From positions 2,126,406-2,190,405 of the forward strand of contig CM035356.1 of the NCBI GenBank assembly GCA_020137815.1: DNA of 64,000 nt. Reading direction: 5' to 3'. This stretch comes from Hormiphora californensis. Lineage: Eukaryota > Ctenophora > Tentaculata > Cydippida > Pleurobrachiidae. The translations under genes and the position numbers were made by a program. Under the pieces are notes generated by a model, which ran no database searches, was not told the DNA's origin, and was given only the letters and a program-made list of their open reading frames with translations. Below, piece by piece: positions 50,076-64,000 of this stretch. Position 1 is the first letter of the stretch, and each line of letters starts with the position of its first letter.

Positions 50076-50888
50076 AGAAGAGTTGTCACTGTTTTTTGTT
50101 GTTGTCGGGGTATCAGGGTGGTGATCCTGAGCTGATCCAACGATTTAATTTTATGAGGTGGGATGGTTTTCTTATTTTACATTGTTTTCTGGATGTAAAA
50201 TTTAGTAGACGGAGGTCATTGCGAGTGAAGCTGACCATTATTTATACCCACCGTTTATTTTCGTTCACGTGAGAGGGTAAATTAAAGTTGTTAACTGTTA
50301 ATTATCATTTAGTTAAACCATGATGAACTGTGTGAGTGTGATTTTAGTTATTTAGCACCTAGCCTCAGCCCAAACCCCACTCCCCCTTTAAACCATATAT
50401 ATAAGGGGTGGCACCCCCCCCCCTCAGTGGCACTGTGTATATATACAGTGTGCCACCCCCTTCAATATAAGTACACACCCCTGGCTGAGAAGAGGGTGGT
50501 GGTTGGGTGAGGGGTTGTGTGATGAAGGAAAAAGTCCATCCATCAAAGGGAGGAAAGAGATGGAGAAAGATGGATCTCTGGGGAGAGATTTGGGAATGGG
50601 GGAAGTGGAAATGAGAAGATGTGAGTGAGTGAGAGAAACATGATAGAGAAAGGAGTGAGAGAGAGAGGGGAGAATGAACGCAGTGAGGGCAAAATGAAAG
50701 GGGGCCAATGGACAAAAATTTCCCCCTCCCCCCCTTTTTTCACCTCTTTTTCCCCTCCTTCTCCCCTCCCTCCTTCTCTCCCTCCTCCCTCTCTTCTCTC
50801 CCCTTTCTCCCTACTCTCCTCTCTCTCCCCTCGTCCCCCCCTCTTTCTCTCTCCCCCTCCCCTCTCTCTCTCACTCTCTCGTCTCTCC

Positions 50889-50966
<78 letters not shown>

Positions 50967-52582
50967 CTCAGCAGCTCCCCGCGGGAGTTTAATCACCTCC
51001 AACACAGCCTTTCAAATTTGAGCAGCTCATCTCTCGTTGGAGTTGTGTCTAGGCCGTGTTCTCTGATTAACTTTCGTTTTAACCCATTTGGTGGAGAATG
51101 GGAGACCCCCCTCCCCCATTAGATAGATATGTTATCTTGCGTACCCCGGGAAAAAATTGTATCATATACCTGGGCTGGGATAGCTTTTTTGATAATCGAG
51201 AGTATATACCCTATAGGTATATAACCTATAGGTTTGTTTGGAACATTAACTGCGAAGCTCTCAGTGTAGTGGCACGTTACGTAACATTTAATTGGTTTAT
51301 TGATGTAAAAATTAATTGTCGAGCCAATTGTCGACTCTTCTACGGTATAATACCACAGCTGCAGACGCAAATCAGAATCACAGAGACCGAGAGATAGAGA
51401 CAGATAGAGATAGAGATAGAGACAGAGAGAATTTTTATACGCACACACTAAAAGTGATCTGTTATCTTTAGACTGTTTTGCAAAACCACAAACTTGGTAG
51501 TTACTACTACCCGTCAGAACAACTTACCTGCTAATTGCAGTGTTTTCTGGTGTTTGTTGTTTGGTCTAGTGAAGCCACAGTTTAAGATTTTATGCAAGGA
51601 TGTCATCCTTCTAGCACCCTTCAGACAGCTGCAAGTTGCAGTGCAACAATTGAATTTGATAATGGTTCTATAAGCAAGGGGCGTGTCTCGTATAGCAAGG
51701 GCCCCTTCACTCAGTGCGTGTCAAATTGATCTATGGATAGGGAGCAACCTTGTAACTACCTAACTTGAGAATCGTTCTTTCTTCCTTTCTTTGGATTTGG
51801 AAAGGCATGTGTCTACAAATGTGTAGTACTATTTTATCCTATTGATCTCGGAGTATATAGATCTGCAAACTTTTTCTCACACTCATTAGCAGTTTAACTT
51901 TACTTTTTGAATCTCTCTTTGTCTATCTATCTTCCTCTCTCTCTCCAAACCTATCTTGGTAGCTGTTGTCTCCCTCCATCGCTCTCCCTTTTTCTATATC
52001 GTTTCCTTTTTGGACGGGTCATGCAGCAACAGTGCAGTGGAGAGAGAGAGAGGGGGGAGAGAGAGAGATAGAGAGAGATCATCGCTACCAATGTAGGATA
52101 TCTTTGGCTGCACTGCATGGGAACGTAGTTTTGTGTCTGTGTTTTTCCTGCAAAACACATCTATTTTCTGTCTGGCGGCGACCAGATTTCAGTCAGGCGG
52201 TTTTTTTTGGATAAAAGATTTCCTTGGTGTCTGTTGAGTGGTGGTATTATTACAATGAACTAGAAAATAGGGCGTCTGTGGTTTTTATTGCTACAGGGTT
52301 GAGTCATAGCGTGTGCGTTCAGTTAACTGTTCACATTTCCACTTAATTAACGAAACCTTTCACATTTAATGAAACAAACTGGTTACGTTAGTATGACGTT
52401 TTGTTTGGGGAACGTTTTGTTTATATATCAGGTCTTATCAACATGTTATCTTGTTGTATATTTTGAGAAAGCAAAAGCCCTCAGATCGTGTCAGAGACCT
52501 TTTTCCCAATGCTTCTGTGACTCTGACAAATCACCCATTGGTTGCAGCAGCAGCTTGCTCCGTCTAATCAATATCAATGCGG

Positions 52583-52616
<34 letters not shown>

Positions 52617-53261
52617 TTTGTTGATGTTGATGTGTGTGGGCTGATGAATGAGGGACAAAGAGTAGAGAAGGAGAGTGTTGGCATGACTGAGGGAGAAACA
52701 GAGAGAGAGAGAGGGGGTGGAAATGGGGAGAAAGATGAGAGAGAGAATGCTGAGAAAGACACTGATAGAAGCTGAGGAGTTAGGAGAAAATAAGAAACCG
52801 AGCGAGGTCTCTAGGAATTAATTAATCAGCTCCCAATCCTAAAACAACTTGAGAAATGAGAAAGAATTGAATGACTGATTGAAAATGATGGATTGAAAAT
52901 AAATATCTCCCTCTCTTTCTTTATCTCTCGCACATTGCTCTTCCTCTCTCCCTACATTTTTATTAGAAATTGGCCAGGAAATCATTACGAGATGGATTTA
53001 CGCATGCAGCAGTTCGGCTGCTGAGAGAGAGCAGCGCTTCTTGATCACAATAGGTTTCCCTTTTCCTGGATCGCTTTGTTAGATCACTCTTTATAAACCG
53101 TGTAGTTTAGGTTGGCTCAAATCTCTGTCTAGTGTCTAACCTGCTTGATCGTATTCGTACCAAATTACTCAATGCCTTACCCAAACCCAGCTGTCTATTG
53201 TCTGACCTGCTCCTCATCGATAGATTGATATTCGTTGATAATACAGTGAACTTCCTGTCAG

Positions 53262-53345
53262 AGCATTGGCCTGACCCTATTCTCATTTCTTTCAAATAAG
53301 GAGCTCGCGAGAACTGTACGTCAGAGCATTGGCCTGAAGGTACAG
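53262..53345. repeat. Dispersed GTCAGAGCATTGGCCTGA repeat
   Basis: GTCAGAGCATTGGCCTGA occurs at 53258 and again at about 53321, with ACCCTATTCTC between. A relative at about 57680-57745 has GTCAGAGCATTGGCTTGACC, CCTATTCTCGGAGCGTGCGA and an inverted GGTCAAGCATTGGTCTGAC. Probably a small dispersed element. Confidence 0.55.
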
Positions 53346-53527
53346 TCCTATACTAGAACTTCTACTATACTGCAGCACGACATTTAGATGTACTAAAGTC
53401 TAAAGAATACATGGCCAACAATAACCTATGCGACATGGCATATAATGTAAAATGCTACCTTTTATTCGTGATATCTGCTAGCATAAAGGTGTGTCAGTCG
53501 ACATGTGCAAGACGCTTGTCGAACTCC

Positions 53528-53636
<109 letters not shown>

Positions 53637-56049
53637 CCCTGTCTGCTAAAGAGCACCCATTAGCGTCAATTGACCATGATCTACTCCTCCTTCGGACAGC
53701 TACAATGAGCATTTGTGTTGAGAGCTATGTGCTACACTTTAGCTCCTTTAGACTTGCACGTGCAGCTCCTTTAGATAAGGACTTGCACGTGCAGTTTCTG
53801 TTTAGTTCCAGGCGGTATAAACAGATCTGCGTGTTTGAATGGCAGATGAGACGAGTGTTTGAATGCTTATGCCACATATATTTTGAGTTAGAATTTGGTT
53901 TTGATATCTCCCTGGCTGCATCAATTAGCTAATGTGTTCTTGACTCATGATCTATATTACACTTACCATTTCCAGCTAAACATACATTTCTCAGCCGTCT
54001 TATTAATTGATTTCGTCAAGTTAGATAGAGATATTCAGTTTTTGGAAATTTCATAAATTATGTGGTCACTTAGAGATCGAGATTCGAGTCTCATGTACTA
54101 TGCCACTTCGCGTAGTTAAATAGCTCGCCTCTTAAATAGTGGTCATGGGTATAATATGACTCTAGCTTTTGCGTCTGAATAGATTGAGTAAGAGGGAGAG
54201 AGAAGTAGAGAGCTAAGTGAGTGAGAGAGATAGAGATAGAGAGAGAAAGAGATAGAAAGTCGTAGATAACGATTTCCGTGTTTTATATGTACGCTCATGA
54301 ACTAAGTAGAGTTAAGGAATAGGATGTCTTACTTTCTCTCCTTCCTCTTTTTCTCTTCTAAATTGGACTTAAATCACTCGACCGCGCCTCCTCTACATCT
54401 TTTTTTTCAATTGCCACAAAACCGAAAAAAGGCTATTTCGGTCCAAAATAGGCCACCGCATTTTACACAACACCTTTCTAAAAAGTGATTGCTTTTTCAT
54501 GTCGTTTTTCATGCCCACGGTTCAGCAGACATAATAAATAATTACTTCGATTCAAAGTTCGAATTAAAGGCCCTATAAAATTAACTTTTCCTTTTCTAAA
54601 CTTACAGTAACAATTACCCGGGGCATTTTATCCCCATATATTGCACTTTCCTTTCCGTCTGCTGTGGTGGTGTCTGCAGCAGTAGGCTGGGGTAAGAAAC
54701 ATTAAATAGTTCACTGTTGGTGAGAAACCTTAGAAGTGAGAGAGTTGCTTTCATTTCACCACAATACACACCTCATATTGCTTGTGTGTTGTAGGAACCC
54801 GCGGGGTTATAATGTTACTTGCTTGTTGTGCATTCGAGAGATAGAGAGAGAGATCTGAGAGAGTCAGGAACCCGTCAGGAAGAACTGATGAGAGAGGAAA
54901 TAGTACTCCGAATACTTGACATGTATTTTAGTTTGAGTGTGTCATTCACTACTTATTCAATTCCGGTCGTGTGCAGTACCGCGGCACACGTTTAGCATTT
55001 TCACATTTTTCTCTCCCGGTCTATTTTATCTATCGATCCCTCTGATCTTTCCCTCTCCCACTATAGTCATAGTGGACTCTCCCTCTTTTTCTCTCCCCCC
55101 TCTTTCTCTCCCTCCCTCTTTCTCTCTCTCCCACTCTCTCTCCCCCATCTCGCTCTTTCTCTATCTCTCTATCTGTATCCCTCTCTCGTGGTTTATAGCA
55201 ATGAACGTGTGGTGAAACACGTGCAATCTCTAGTATGATGATTGCCTAGTATTCATTCATCATTGTTCTTTCTGTCGAACTTCACAGCCGCTTTGTCGAC
55301 CTCAATTTTAAATACTCCATCTTGTTATTGGTCTACTTTCTCGAACTCTCTTTAGCCATTCGACGCTGCATTATTTGCAACGAACATATATTTCACTCCA
55401 ATTAGATCTAGGTTAAGATCATAAAACTCCAATATATACCAGTATTATATTCTGCGGATCCTATAATATATTCGCCGTATATGTCCACAGTTGTTATGAG
55501 CATTTCTCGGGTAATATAATCTTGCCGATATGTGCTGAGTACTCAACAATTCGAATATATGAGAGAGATGAGCAATTTTGTCAAGTGGGTTTCCATGTTA
55601 TCAGCTGTATAGATCGTGACACTGTGTCAGAGTTTACTGTGATCACATGATGATTAGTAGAATACGCATGGTTCATTCATCAGTTGATCAGGCTATAGAT
55701 TCAGAAATATATAATTCTGAAGAACAGTGCAATTACTATCTTATATTCGGTGTTGATGTCTGGCGGAAGCTGTTGAATGTTTAACCAACTTCAACTTCAA
55801 GCCTATTCTTTTAACCATTTTCTTTCCGCCATGATTTATATTATTTTGTGGGCCCATCCTCAATTGAGCTTATATATTAGCAGAATGTGGACCTTTTTGT
55901 TTTTGTTGTTAAAAGAAACTTTTTTATTGTTACTCCAAGTCCATCAGTCTACAATTATATGGTCAAACTTGTTGTTGATTGAGTCTTCATAGAAAAAGAG
56001 CGCACGCAAAAAGGTTATCAACTAGATTAAGAAAAATATCATCATCTCC

Positions 56050-56195
<146 letters not shown>

Positions 56196-58619
56196 TCTCT
56201 CCTAGCTAAGGTCTTGATGATTAAAAGCTAGGTGTGAGCAGTGCGAAGTCAGATTGAATGCCCTCACTTCCAAAGAAAGTGCTAGTGTAAATCTTCATGA
56301 AGATTGTCGTGATCATATCTTGATCGGTCTAGCTAGCTTTACTACTGCCAATTAATGTCCTTTTCCGCTAGAAATCTAACTGTACTATAAAATTCTTCTG
56401 AACCCCGGCACAAATCAAGAAAATTAGGATGGTAATCAATAAAAATGGCTCCCGATCCAGCTAAATGCAATGTTTTTATATTTGTTAAAAAGCCCCACTG
56501 GTTTTAATTACTTTTTTTCAATAAACCAACCCCAAAACTAATACCATACAGTTTGGGTTCTTTTTCCCTGTCGCTTTTGGGGGGAAAACTAATAAAACGA
56601 AATCCGTGACGCGCGCAAACCGTGCCCAAATCAGGGCGCTATTACGTGCGACCCCATAAATTTTTTTTTGCCGCGCTTTTGCACCTGCCGTCTCCTTACT
56701 GTATTTTGCGTTACCGAAATTTTGCTGAAAGCAGCACTGTAAGCGGTACTGTATGGCCTATACTAGGCTTTGTAGAGCTGAGTAAGACCGTGATTATTCT
56801 ACAAACTCGACTAGGGGCTTGTGGGCTCTGTGAGGCTTCGGTAGATCAGCTAGGAGAGCCATGATTAGGGCTCTGTGCCCTTGGGTGCGTAAAACGCTCT
56901 GTTTTTAAAGCCCAAAGGGAAAATCGTACTGACACAAGGATGTCCATTGTTCGTACGATTTTTCGCAACTCAAACGGGACTATTTTTCGAAATCTAATTC
57001 CCAAAAAGGGTTTTTCCATTCATAAAACTAATTCGATATGCCGTCCTGCACTATATGACCCCTTTAACTAAACCCCTAGCCTAGTACTCTCTTTGTGTTA
57101 CATTCGAAAAACAGAGAGCCCCAGTCCGGGATCGGTTAAACCAAAGCTTTCACATTTATTTCTGCTTTTTGTTGTCAACACTCGATTTATTATGCGAATC
57201 TTTGAATAATATGGCGTTATGTGGGTGGTTATGAAGTTGATGCAGTCTTCATATATGATTAGGCGGACGATATAGATTGACAATGAAAACGTGATCACTG
57301 ATCTGAAAACGTGTGATGAGATTGGTGTTTAATTTGCTATGTGTCGTCGTGTACTGTCATGACTATGTATAATGTGTGACAGTGTGTTATGTACTCCACA
57401 CAAATATTAAAACTGTTTTAGGGATTTTAAGGCGGGGTCCAAGGCGTAAAGGGGCTATTTTTTAACCAAGGTCTAACCGCCTTCTGCTGGGAATGTGTAC
57501 ACGCTCATTCCTGCACATCCTAAAGCTCCACCCTACATTTAGCTTTTGAGAGTTTTGTGTGCCATTTAGAAGGTGTATTATAATGTACGAGTGTAGTAGA
57601 TCTGTAGTTTGAATCGTTCACAGTACCAAGCAAGTCATGCTTTGGTGTGTGTGTACATTATGTTCCTCTCTATCTCAAGCTGTCAGAGCATTGGCTTGAC
57701 CCTATTCTCGGAGCGTGCGAACTGTGGTCAAGCATTGGTCTGACAGACCTCAAGTTGATTATTTCAGGGATTCAAATTCAGTGATCTGTTAAACCTGATT
57801 GTTGTAGTTGGTATGATAGTTGGATGGGCAGTTGGATGGGTTTCAATTGGTTGCGTGATGTCTATTTAATTGCTTGGTCAATGATGTAAAACTAAAATGC
57901 AGATCTGGCATCTGCCAGCTGCTATGACGTATGATCGTTATCTTCTACTTCGATCTTTTTTCCCTGTTTTGCTCGAGAGAGACGCTTGTTTGTAATTATA
58001 GCGATTGAATTGTAACATGTGTGTATCGATTACGCGTTGTCTGAATCGATCTTAAACATCTGTATGACTATCAGTATCGTAATAGGTCTATCCTGGGATA
58101 CATGTCTTAGATGACAGCTGGTACATAATTATACATCTCAATGAACTGAATACGAGTCTTTCAGTAACGGTCCTCCTGATAGAAGGCTTGATGATTAGAC
58201 TCAGAATGAGAGAAATCTGAGATTGTTCGATAGTTCGATAGTTATGTCTATGACCTTAGATATCAATTCTTCCTATAGTTTTATTATCAGACTTAAATCA
58301 AACGTACTTGAATTAACTTTTCATTTCAGAGCCAAACGGTTTCTTGTTAATTACCCTAATTTTCCATCCGTTAATGAAGGTGATATCACAACTTGTTTTC
58401 GATAGAAATTACCGAATTGTCGACGCCTCACCCGTTATTACAACTTGTCTCGTATTGTTTTGTTTTAAAAAACTTTAGTTCTAGCAAATTGTTCACAGTA
58501 CAATATATATTGTTTCAATGGTACTTCCGAGCGAGAAGCTTTTGTTGATCTTCCTTTTCCTCCATTTTCACAGTTGTATAGCTGGATTCATTGTTTAGGG
58601 GCGTGGGAGAGAACGTAAG

Positions 58620-58644
58620 AGAGAGAGAGAGAGAGAAGCATACT

Positions 58645-58727
<83 letters not shown>
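58620..58727. repeat. (GA)n microsatellite
   Basis: GA tract with one AAGCATACTGG interruption at 58637-58648. Confidence 0.95.
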
Positions 58728-58734
<7 letters not shown>

Positions 58735-59395
58735 CGAACGAGAATAGAACATAGATGGGACTAATGGTGGGACTGAGAGGCTTTGTACTGCCATTATGTA
58801 CGCTCCAAGGCGCCCTCAATAGATCAATGCTTTGTGCAGGTGTTCAGTATAATAGAAGCAAGGGGTTGAAGCAGAGCATTAGGCTCTTTCTTAATTTGTA
58901 CCCTTGCTTAGGGAAGTTTAGGCGTTTAGCAGAGCATACAGTTGTGTATTTTAGTGATGGTATTGGTACAATCTAGCTTAATTTTAAATTTATATAAGCT
59001 GACTGGTTTTTAGAATTTGTAAACTATACGAACCATTTGGCACAATTTGTTAAATGCTTGCGATTACACAATATATATAGAGTTCGCTTTATTAAACTAG
59101 GCTTTGTAATATGTATTTAGTTCTAGCTCAACTTTGTTGACTAACTTCATGGCCAACTCCAAGTACACTCTAAATCATATCTCTCTCCCCTATTTCAGCA
59201 AAGGCTGTCTGTCACTGGTGGCTACAGGATCTATACATTCAAATTCTCTGGAAGAAAACAAATTAGCAACCAGCTGGGAAGTGGTGATCCGATATGAAAC
59301 TAGCCGATATTAGAGCTTTATACTGAGAGAGTGTGGAAACAACTTATAGAAAACACGTAAGTTGAAGTTGAAGTTTCTGTGTTTCAGTTTATAAC

Positions 59396-59431
59396 TTTTT
59401 GGTCGTGAATCTTGATGATTCACGGCCAAAA
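59396..59431. repeat. Short perfect hairpin
   Basis: TTTTTGG(T/C)CGTGAATC and its complement flank a loop of about four bases (TTGA). RNA or cruciform potential only. Confidence 0.7.
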
Positions 59432-59875
59432 ATGATCCATAGACATTCACTTTCTTTAGATTACATTGAAAAGGATCTGTGAGAATTCGATTTAAATTCC
59501 ATCTCCAAAATGTCCCATTCATAACTCTGCTAAACGAGCTATGTAGTTGTACACTGAACTTCTCTTGCCAAGTAAATCAAATTCTCCCACACGTATTGGG
59601 TGATTAGGTTTACAAAAACAGCATGTGTTCATATATAATATTTGTCACGCAGTAACTGGGTTTTTTCTTGCAAATCTCCCGACTTAGTAACACTGCATTG
59701 TATTGCTATTTTCTGTTGTTGAAGTTTGTGTCTCCAGTCTGACAGAGCAGCGAGCCATCAAATTCAATAGACATAAACCAAAGACATGCTTTTGTAAAAC
59801 ATCATGTAATCTACATTTGAACTTGCATATATGGAGTACTGCATAATTTAATTTCATTTTGCTAGTACATATCTA

Positions 59876-59941
59876 CCTGTCTGGCGCCGCCGACGCCATC
59901 TGAGCGCACTGAGAATTGGGGTCTGGCGCCGCCAGACAGGT
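59876..59941. mobile_element. Small foldback MITE, copy B
   Basis: ACCTGTCTGGCGCCGCC and GGCGCCGCCAGACAGGT bound GACGCCATCTGAGCGCACTG. Same family as 3712-3780, in the opposite orientation. Confidence 0.7.
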
Positions 59942-60400
59942 ATCTATCGAACAGTCACGGTCGAACACCGCCGCTTGCAGTATTTCTAGTATGGATAAGG
60001 ATCATTGTCGTTTATCTAATTTGTCCATATAATTCGGCATATTCCCCTAGATCTCCTTTGAAAAACATATATATCCAAGGTATATTTCCTTTGTTTTGTT
60101 TCTAGTCTATGGCAACTGAAAAGTTGCAGTATCTAAATTGCAACTTCATGCTGCAAACTTTAGTTCTTGTCATGGAAAAGCAGAAGAGGTTCTATTCAGA
60201 ACATTCCAGAATATTCCAGAACTGTGTTCAGAACGCTGTTCAGTGTTCATGAACTTCTCGGAAAAATATCCGACTAGATAATTCGTGGACCATTTAAACG
60301 ATTCATATCTTGACTACAAAGCTACGCTGTTTTGTAGTTCAAAATTACGTCATTGAACAGCTTCGTGGATCTCAACATGCTGTGGATACCACCAACGAAC

Positions 60401-60457
60401 GTGTCGCGGGTGGTATTTGGTGGAGAATCTCCACTGCATGCATACCACCCGCGACAC
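60401..60457. repeat. 16-bp-arm hairpin
   Basis: GTGTCGCGGGTGGTAT and ATACCACCCGCGACAC are perfect complements around a 25-base loop that holds GTGGAGAATCTCCAC, a nested palindrome. Confidence 0.9.
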
Positions 60458-60610
60458 TCCACTGGAGATTGATCGTGATGATCATTTTATCATTTCGGGA
60501 CGCGATATAAAACATGTTTTGCTCTACCTCACAGTGTCCAAGAAGCGGGTCATTGCCGATGTTTACACTGTAAACTGTTCTGCATGCTCACTATTATACA
60601 ATGTAATGAG

Positions 60611-60649
60611 TTAACTTCAACTTCACATGTCATTTGAAGTTGAAGTTAA
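60611..60649. repeat. 15-bp-arm hairpin
   Basis: TTAACTTCAACTTCA is mirrored by TGAAGTTGAAGTTAA around a 9-base loop. The same AGTTGAAGTTGAAGTT motif occurs at 59361-59376. Confidence 0.85.
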
Positions 60650-60918
60650 GTAGTCGACCACTAGATTACCAGATTTGTATTGCGTATAGTGAGTAGAGCG
60701 AGGTAGGTAGTGACTCACTAAGTGAGTAGAGCGAGAGAGGTGCACCCTTGTGGTCTATTGAGATGAATACTATAACCAGTTATAGGTGCACAATGCACAT
60801 ATATATTGGTATGTTATTGCACATGCTTACTCAACAAGCACATGCAGCTTAGTATAACGACACTTGCAATAAGTACCTAGTTGCAAGTAGTCAACAATGT
60901 TCACTTGTTGTTCTTTAG

Positions 60919-61128
<210 letters not shown>

Positions 61129-61495
61129 ATGAGTATACTGATATTGTTCACTTCTCACCATAAAGCTTGCACTACTACTGCACTACTAGTACACTGTACA
61201 CTAGCCTTGTTGTCTGTCCTGACTACACCGACCATATTCCAACACAAGTGTGCTACTTCCGACACTTTTAAAGTGTGCTGCTCGTCTTACTACTTTGTGT
61301 TACGCTTTATGATCTTTTGTTTGGAAATAAAGGAGCTGAGACAGAGAGACAGAGAGGCAAAAGCCATTTTCCATTATATATGTTCGGTGGAACTGACATG
61401 TTGTTGTCAGCTTGTTTTTAGAGTACATAATGTTCTGAGTAAATGAAACTAATTTTACCCAGTTACTGTTCGCCCCAATTTGACATAGTCAATAG

Positions 61496-61617
<122 letters not shown>

Positions 61618-62346
61618 CGACGGAGAGAAAAAGAGAATTTGCTGACGGCAGAAAAAAGCTATTGAAATGGGTGAAATATGTGCGTGTTTTTGTCGGCAAT
61701 GGTCAGCTCTATCAGTTAGTTGCATTCTGACGTGAATCTATATTTTGTGACGTCACGATGAGAATAATATGGTGATGTTACCATGGTTACCAGTGGATGT
61801 TTCAAACTCAGTAAAATGTGTACTCAACATGGGAATCTTGCTATCCTAATTTGAATTTATGCCCAAGGATTGTTTTAGAATCTTTTGTGCCTTTTTCTCT
61901 TGCCGCCGCAACTGTATCTTGTGCACTCTCTCTCTCTCTCCCTTTATAGGTCTCCTTCAATCGAGATTAGCATTTTCTGTCTCTTTTCCCTCTCTTTCTC
62001 TCCTTTTTTTTCTATCCATCACTCTATCTCTATGTCTCTCTCCCTTGCTTATCTCGTATCTGTGCCAGAACAGAGCACTTTTTGTTCAGGGACCAGTTCA
62101 TATGTGTTTTATGTTTTATCAGTAATTCCTATTTCCTATGCATGCTCTATTGGGTTTTGTACACCTTGAAAATTGAGGTTTTTCTTTTGTTTACTCGCAT
62201 ACACATGCACCTGTAGCTCTGTCCCTAGATCTGTTTTAACCTAGATATTGCCTTTGCCAGATGGCATATATATTTGTTTGATTCTATCAGCTGTAACCTA
62301 GAGACACCTAATTAATCATTCCGCTGCTTCAAGTATCCTAGGAGAC

Positions 62347-63715
62347 ATGAGTTATTCCTCCATCTCTAACCCCCTCCTCCCTCTCAGTATCAGAGATATG
62401 AGATTGCCATGGGCTCTGATAGTGTTACTGGCAGCATTGATGCCTCCCCCGACCTTAGCAGAAACCAAAACTAATCTTACTATGGGCCTACTGGTGCCCT
62501 GGGAGGGGTCTTCTTGGGACGAGGGACCGAGGTAAGTCCTTCAATGAGGATTCTTTTTTGAAATCCTATATATAATCCAAAGTTCTTATCCTAAGAACAG
62601 TGGACACTGTTCCTGATCACTGATAAGATCAGGGCCCTTATCCCCAACACTATCTCTTCCAGCTTCCTCAGTTCCCCTTCCTCTCTCTCCTAACCCTTCC
62701 TATCTTCAGGGCGATAGCAGCAGCGTTTTTGGCGATGGAGGAGATCAACAACTCAAGTTCGATCCTCCCCAACTATTACCTTGATATTGAATGGAAGGAT
62801 GGGGGTTGTAGTAGTCCCATGTCCCTGGCTAACATTACTGATCTATGGAAGGAAGAGTAAGTGAGGGAGTTGGTTGAGGGGGTTCAAGAGTAGGGGAATG
62901 TTGGACCGGGATTGGGATTTTGGCGGGTGGATTAATAGGAGTTGGGGATTAGTTTTCTGACATTTCTCCTACTTTGTTTCTGTACGAGATTTTGATTTCT
63001 TTCTGCAATTTCAGAAGGTACGGAATCAATTAAATGCCCCCTATCGGTCAACCTAGAGAGTATAACAAAACCCCAAATTCTTCTACATCTCTCACTTTTG
63101 CAGCATGTTTTGTTAACAAAAATATAAATCTTGCGGCCGCCGGCCATGCTACATATTATAGTGCAAGAAGTGTAGTAAATTTAATGATAATTTCATTGAA
63201 TGGCTTAGAAGAAATTAAAATTCAGCCAAAAGTAACCAATAAACAGCATTGCATCCAATGATTTATGTTCTTAATCATGCCTTGCAAATCTTTAATGGCT
63301 AATCTTAATCCTCCCACTTCCCTGCAATATTTTCTCACAAAAACAGTGACCCCCTTGTCACCCCTTACTCAACAAGACCCCCTTGTATGCCTCTATTGAC
63401 TAGAGATCTGTTCTCTCATATATCCCTATAATTATCTACATGTACACTGTGACCTTGAAGGCTGAGGTGCCCACACCAGACACCTATCCCATGATAACAT
63501 CCTGACACCCCCCCCCCCCCATCTCTTCAGTGTCTCAGTATTCATTGGTCCTGCGTGCTCCCTGGCGTGTGAGAACACTGGCCATCTGGCCGCCCATTGG
63601 AACCTCCCGATGATCAGTTGGGCATGTGCCAGCCCCACTCTGTCTGATAAAACAGTGTATCCCACTTTTGTTAGGACTGCTGGACCTTATAACACCCTGG
63701 GGAAACCTTTCGCAG
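62347..63715 (+). CDS. Receptor guanylyl cyclase-type extracellular domain (first three exons)
   Basis: Exons 62347-62531, 62710-62856 and 63531-63715 join in phase; the reading frame continues past the window. A signal peptide follows either the first Met or, more typically, Met18 (MRLPWALIVLLAALMPPPT). The mature sequence has the ANF-receptor (periplasmic-binding-like) fold signature: GLLVPWEG, AAAFLAMEEINNSSSILPNY, CSSPMSLANITDLW, VSVFIGPACSLACENTGHLA, AHWNLPMISWACASPTLSDK and YPTFVRTAGPYNTLG. The cysteine positions and GPxC ... WNxPMxSWxC ... YPTFxRT order are typical of natriuretic-peptide and orphan receptor guanylyl cyclases. The kinase-homology and cyclase domains should lie to the right. 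A class C GPCR ligand domain is the main alternative. Confidence 0.8.
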
Positions 63716-64000
63716 GTGAGAGAAAGTATAGGGGTTCACAAAAGGGCAAAGGTATGCCTGATCAGAAACCTGACGAGCTGAAAGTTTTGGCTTGTTAGGT
63801 TTCTGATATCCTGCATGGATATATTAGACCAGCTTCTGTAATTTAAGGTTCCATTTGGTGGGATAATCTCACGATGTAAAAAAATCAACTTACCCCCCCC
63901 CCCCACATCAATTCACCAGCCCATAACCCCGCCCCACATTAATTCACCTGCCCATAACCCCGGGGCCCCTGACTTTCGGTTGTGTCGCTCTAGGTTGCGA

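Overview
The window is nuclear DNA from an invertebrate metazoan. It holds intron-rich genes on both strands with conserved animal proteins, mostly short GT-AG introns with some multi-kilobase ones, very many (GA)n/(CT)n tracts, and numerous foldback/MITE insertions. A marine, early-branching animal such as a sponge would fit, but nothing here fixes the lineage. There is one 100-base N gap (33517-33616). Two stretches (about 24060-25790 and 33620-34100) look like low-quality consensus with stretched homopolymers. No rRNA, tRNA or CRISPR was recognised.

Layout. 1-2100: tandem repeats. 2151-4758 (-): a golgin-84 (GOLGA5)-like Golgi coiled-coil gene, C-terminus not found. 5190-11556 (-): a complete 14-exon gene for a 620-residue secreted von Willebrand A protein of the VWA7/hemicentin-N type. 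One of its introns holds a two-exon gene on the opposite strand for a 152-residue single-pass membrane protein; another holds a 1.3-kb near-perfect foldback element. 13614-28275 (-): a complete 14-exon gene for the B56 regulatory subunit of PP2A (PPP2R5). It has a one-base frameshift in one exon, and its introns carry two transposons, a G-rich minisatellite and microsatellites. 29679-31005 (-): the 3' part of a small zinc-finger gene, with paired CRE sites upstream. 35315-35540 (-): the first two exons of a probable CSTF1 gene. 36.2-42.4 kb: a transposon graveyard with nested foldback elements and a 5'-truncated LINE. 43859-48522 (+): a three-exon Jupiter/HN1-family gene whose 4.2-kb first intron contains an antisense single-exon gene for a 275-residue secreted protein. 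48963-50075 (+): CWC25, starting 126 bases after the Jupiter poly(A) signal. 50.1-62.3 kb: no supportable gene, mainly (CT/GA)n arrays and small hairpins. 62347-63715 (+): the first three exons of a receptor guanylyl cyclase-type ligand-binding domain, running off the right edge.

The genes do not form one pathway; this is a housekeeping neighbourhood (Golgi tethering, phosphatase targeting, splicing, mRNA 3' processing) with two extracellular/receptor genes. Most of the unusual material is structural: two genes nested antisense in introns, a compact Jupiter-CWC25 pair, a TIR-flanked element carrying a LINE ORF1-like protein, several independent foldback families, and recurrent GTTACCATGGTAAC (RFX X-box-like) palindromes.
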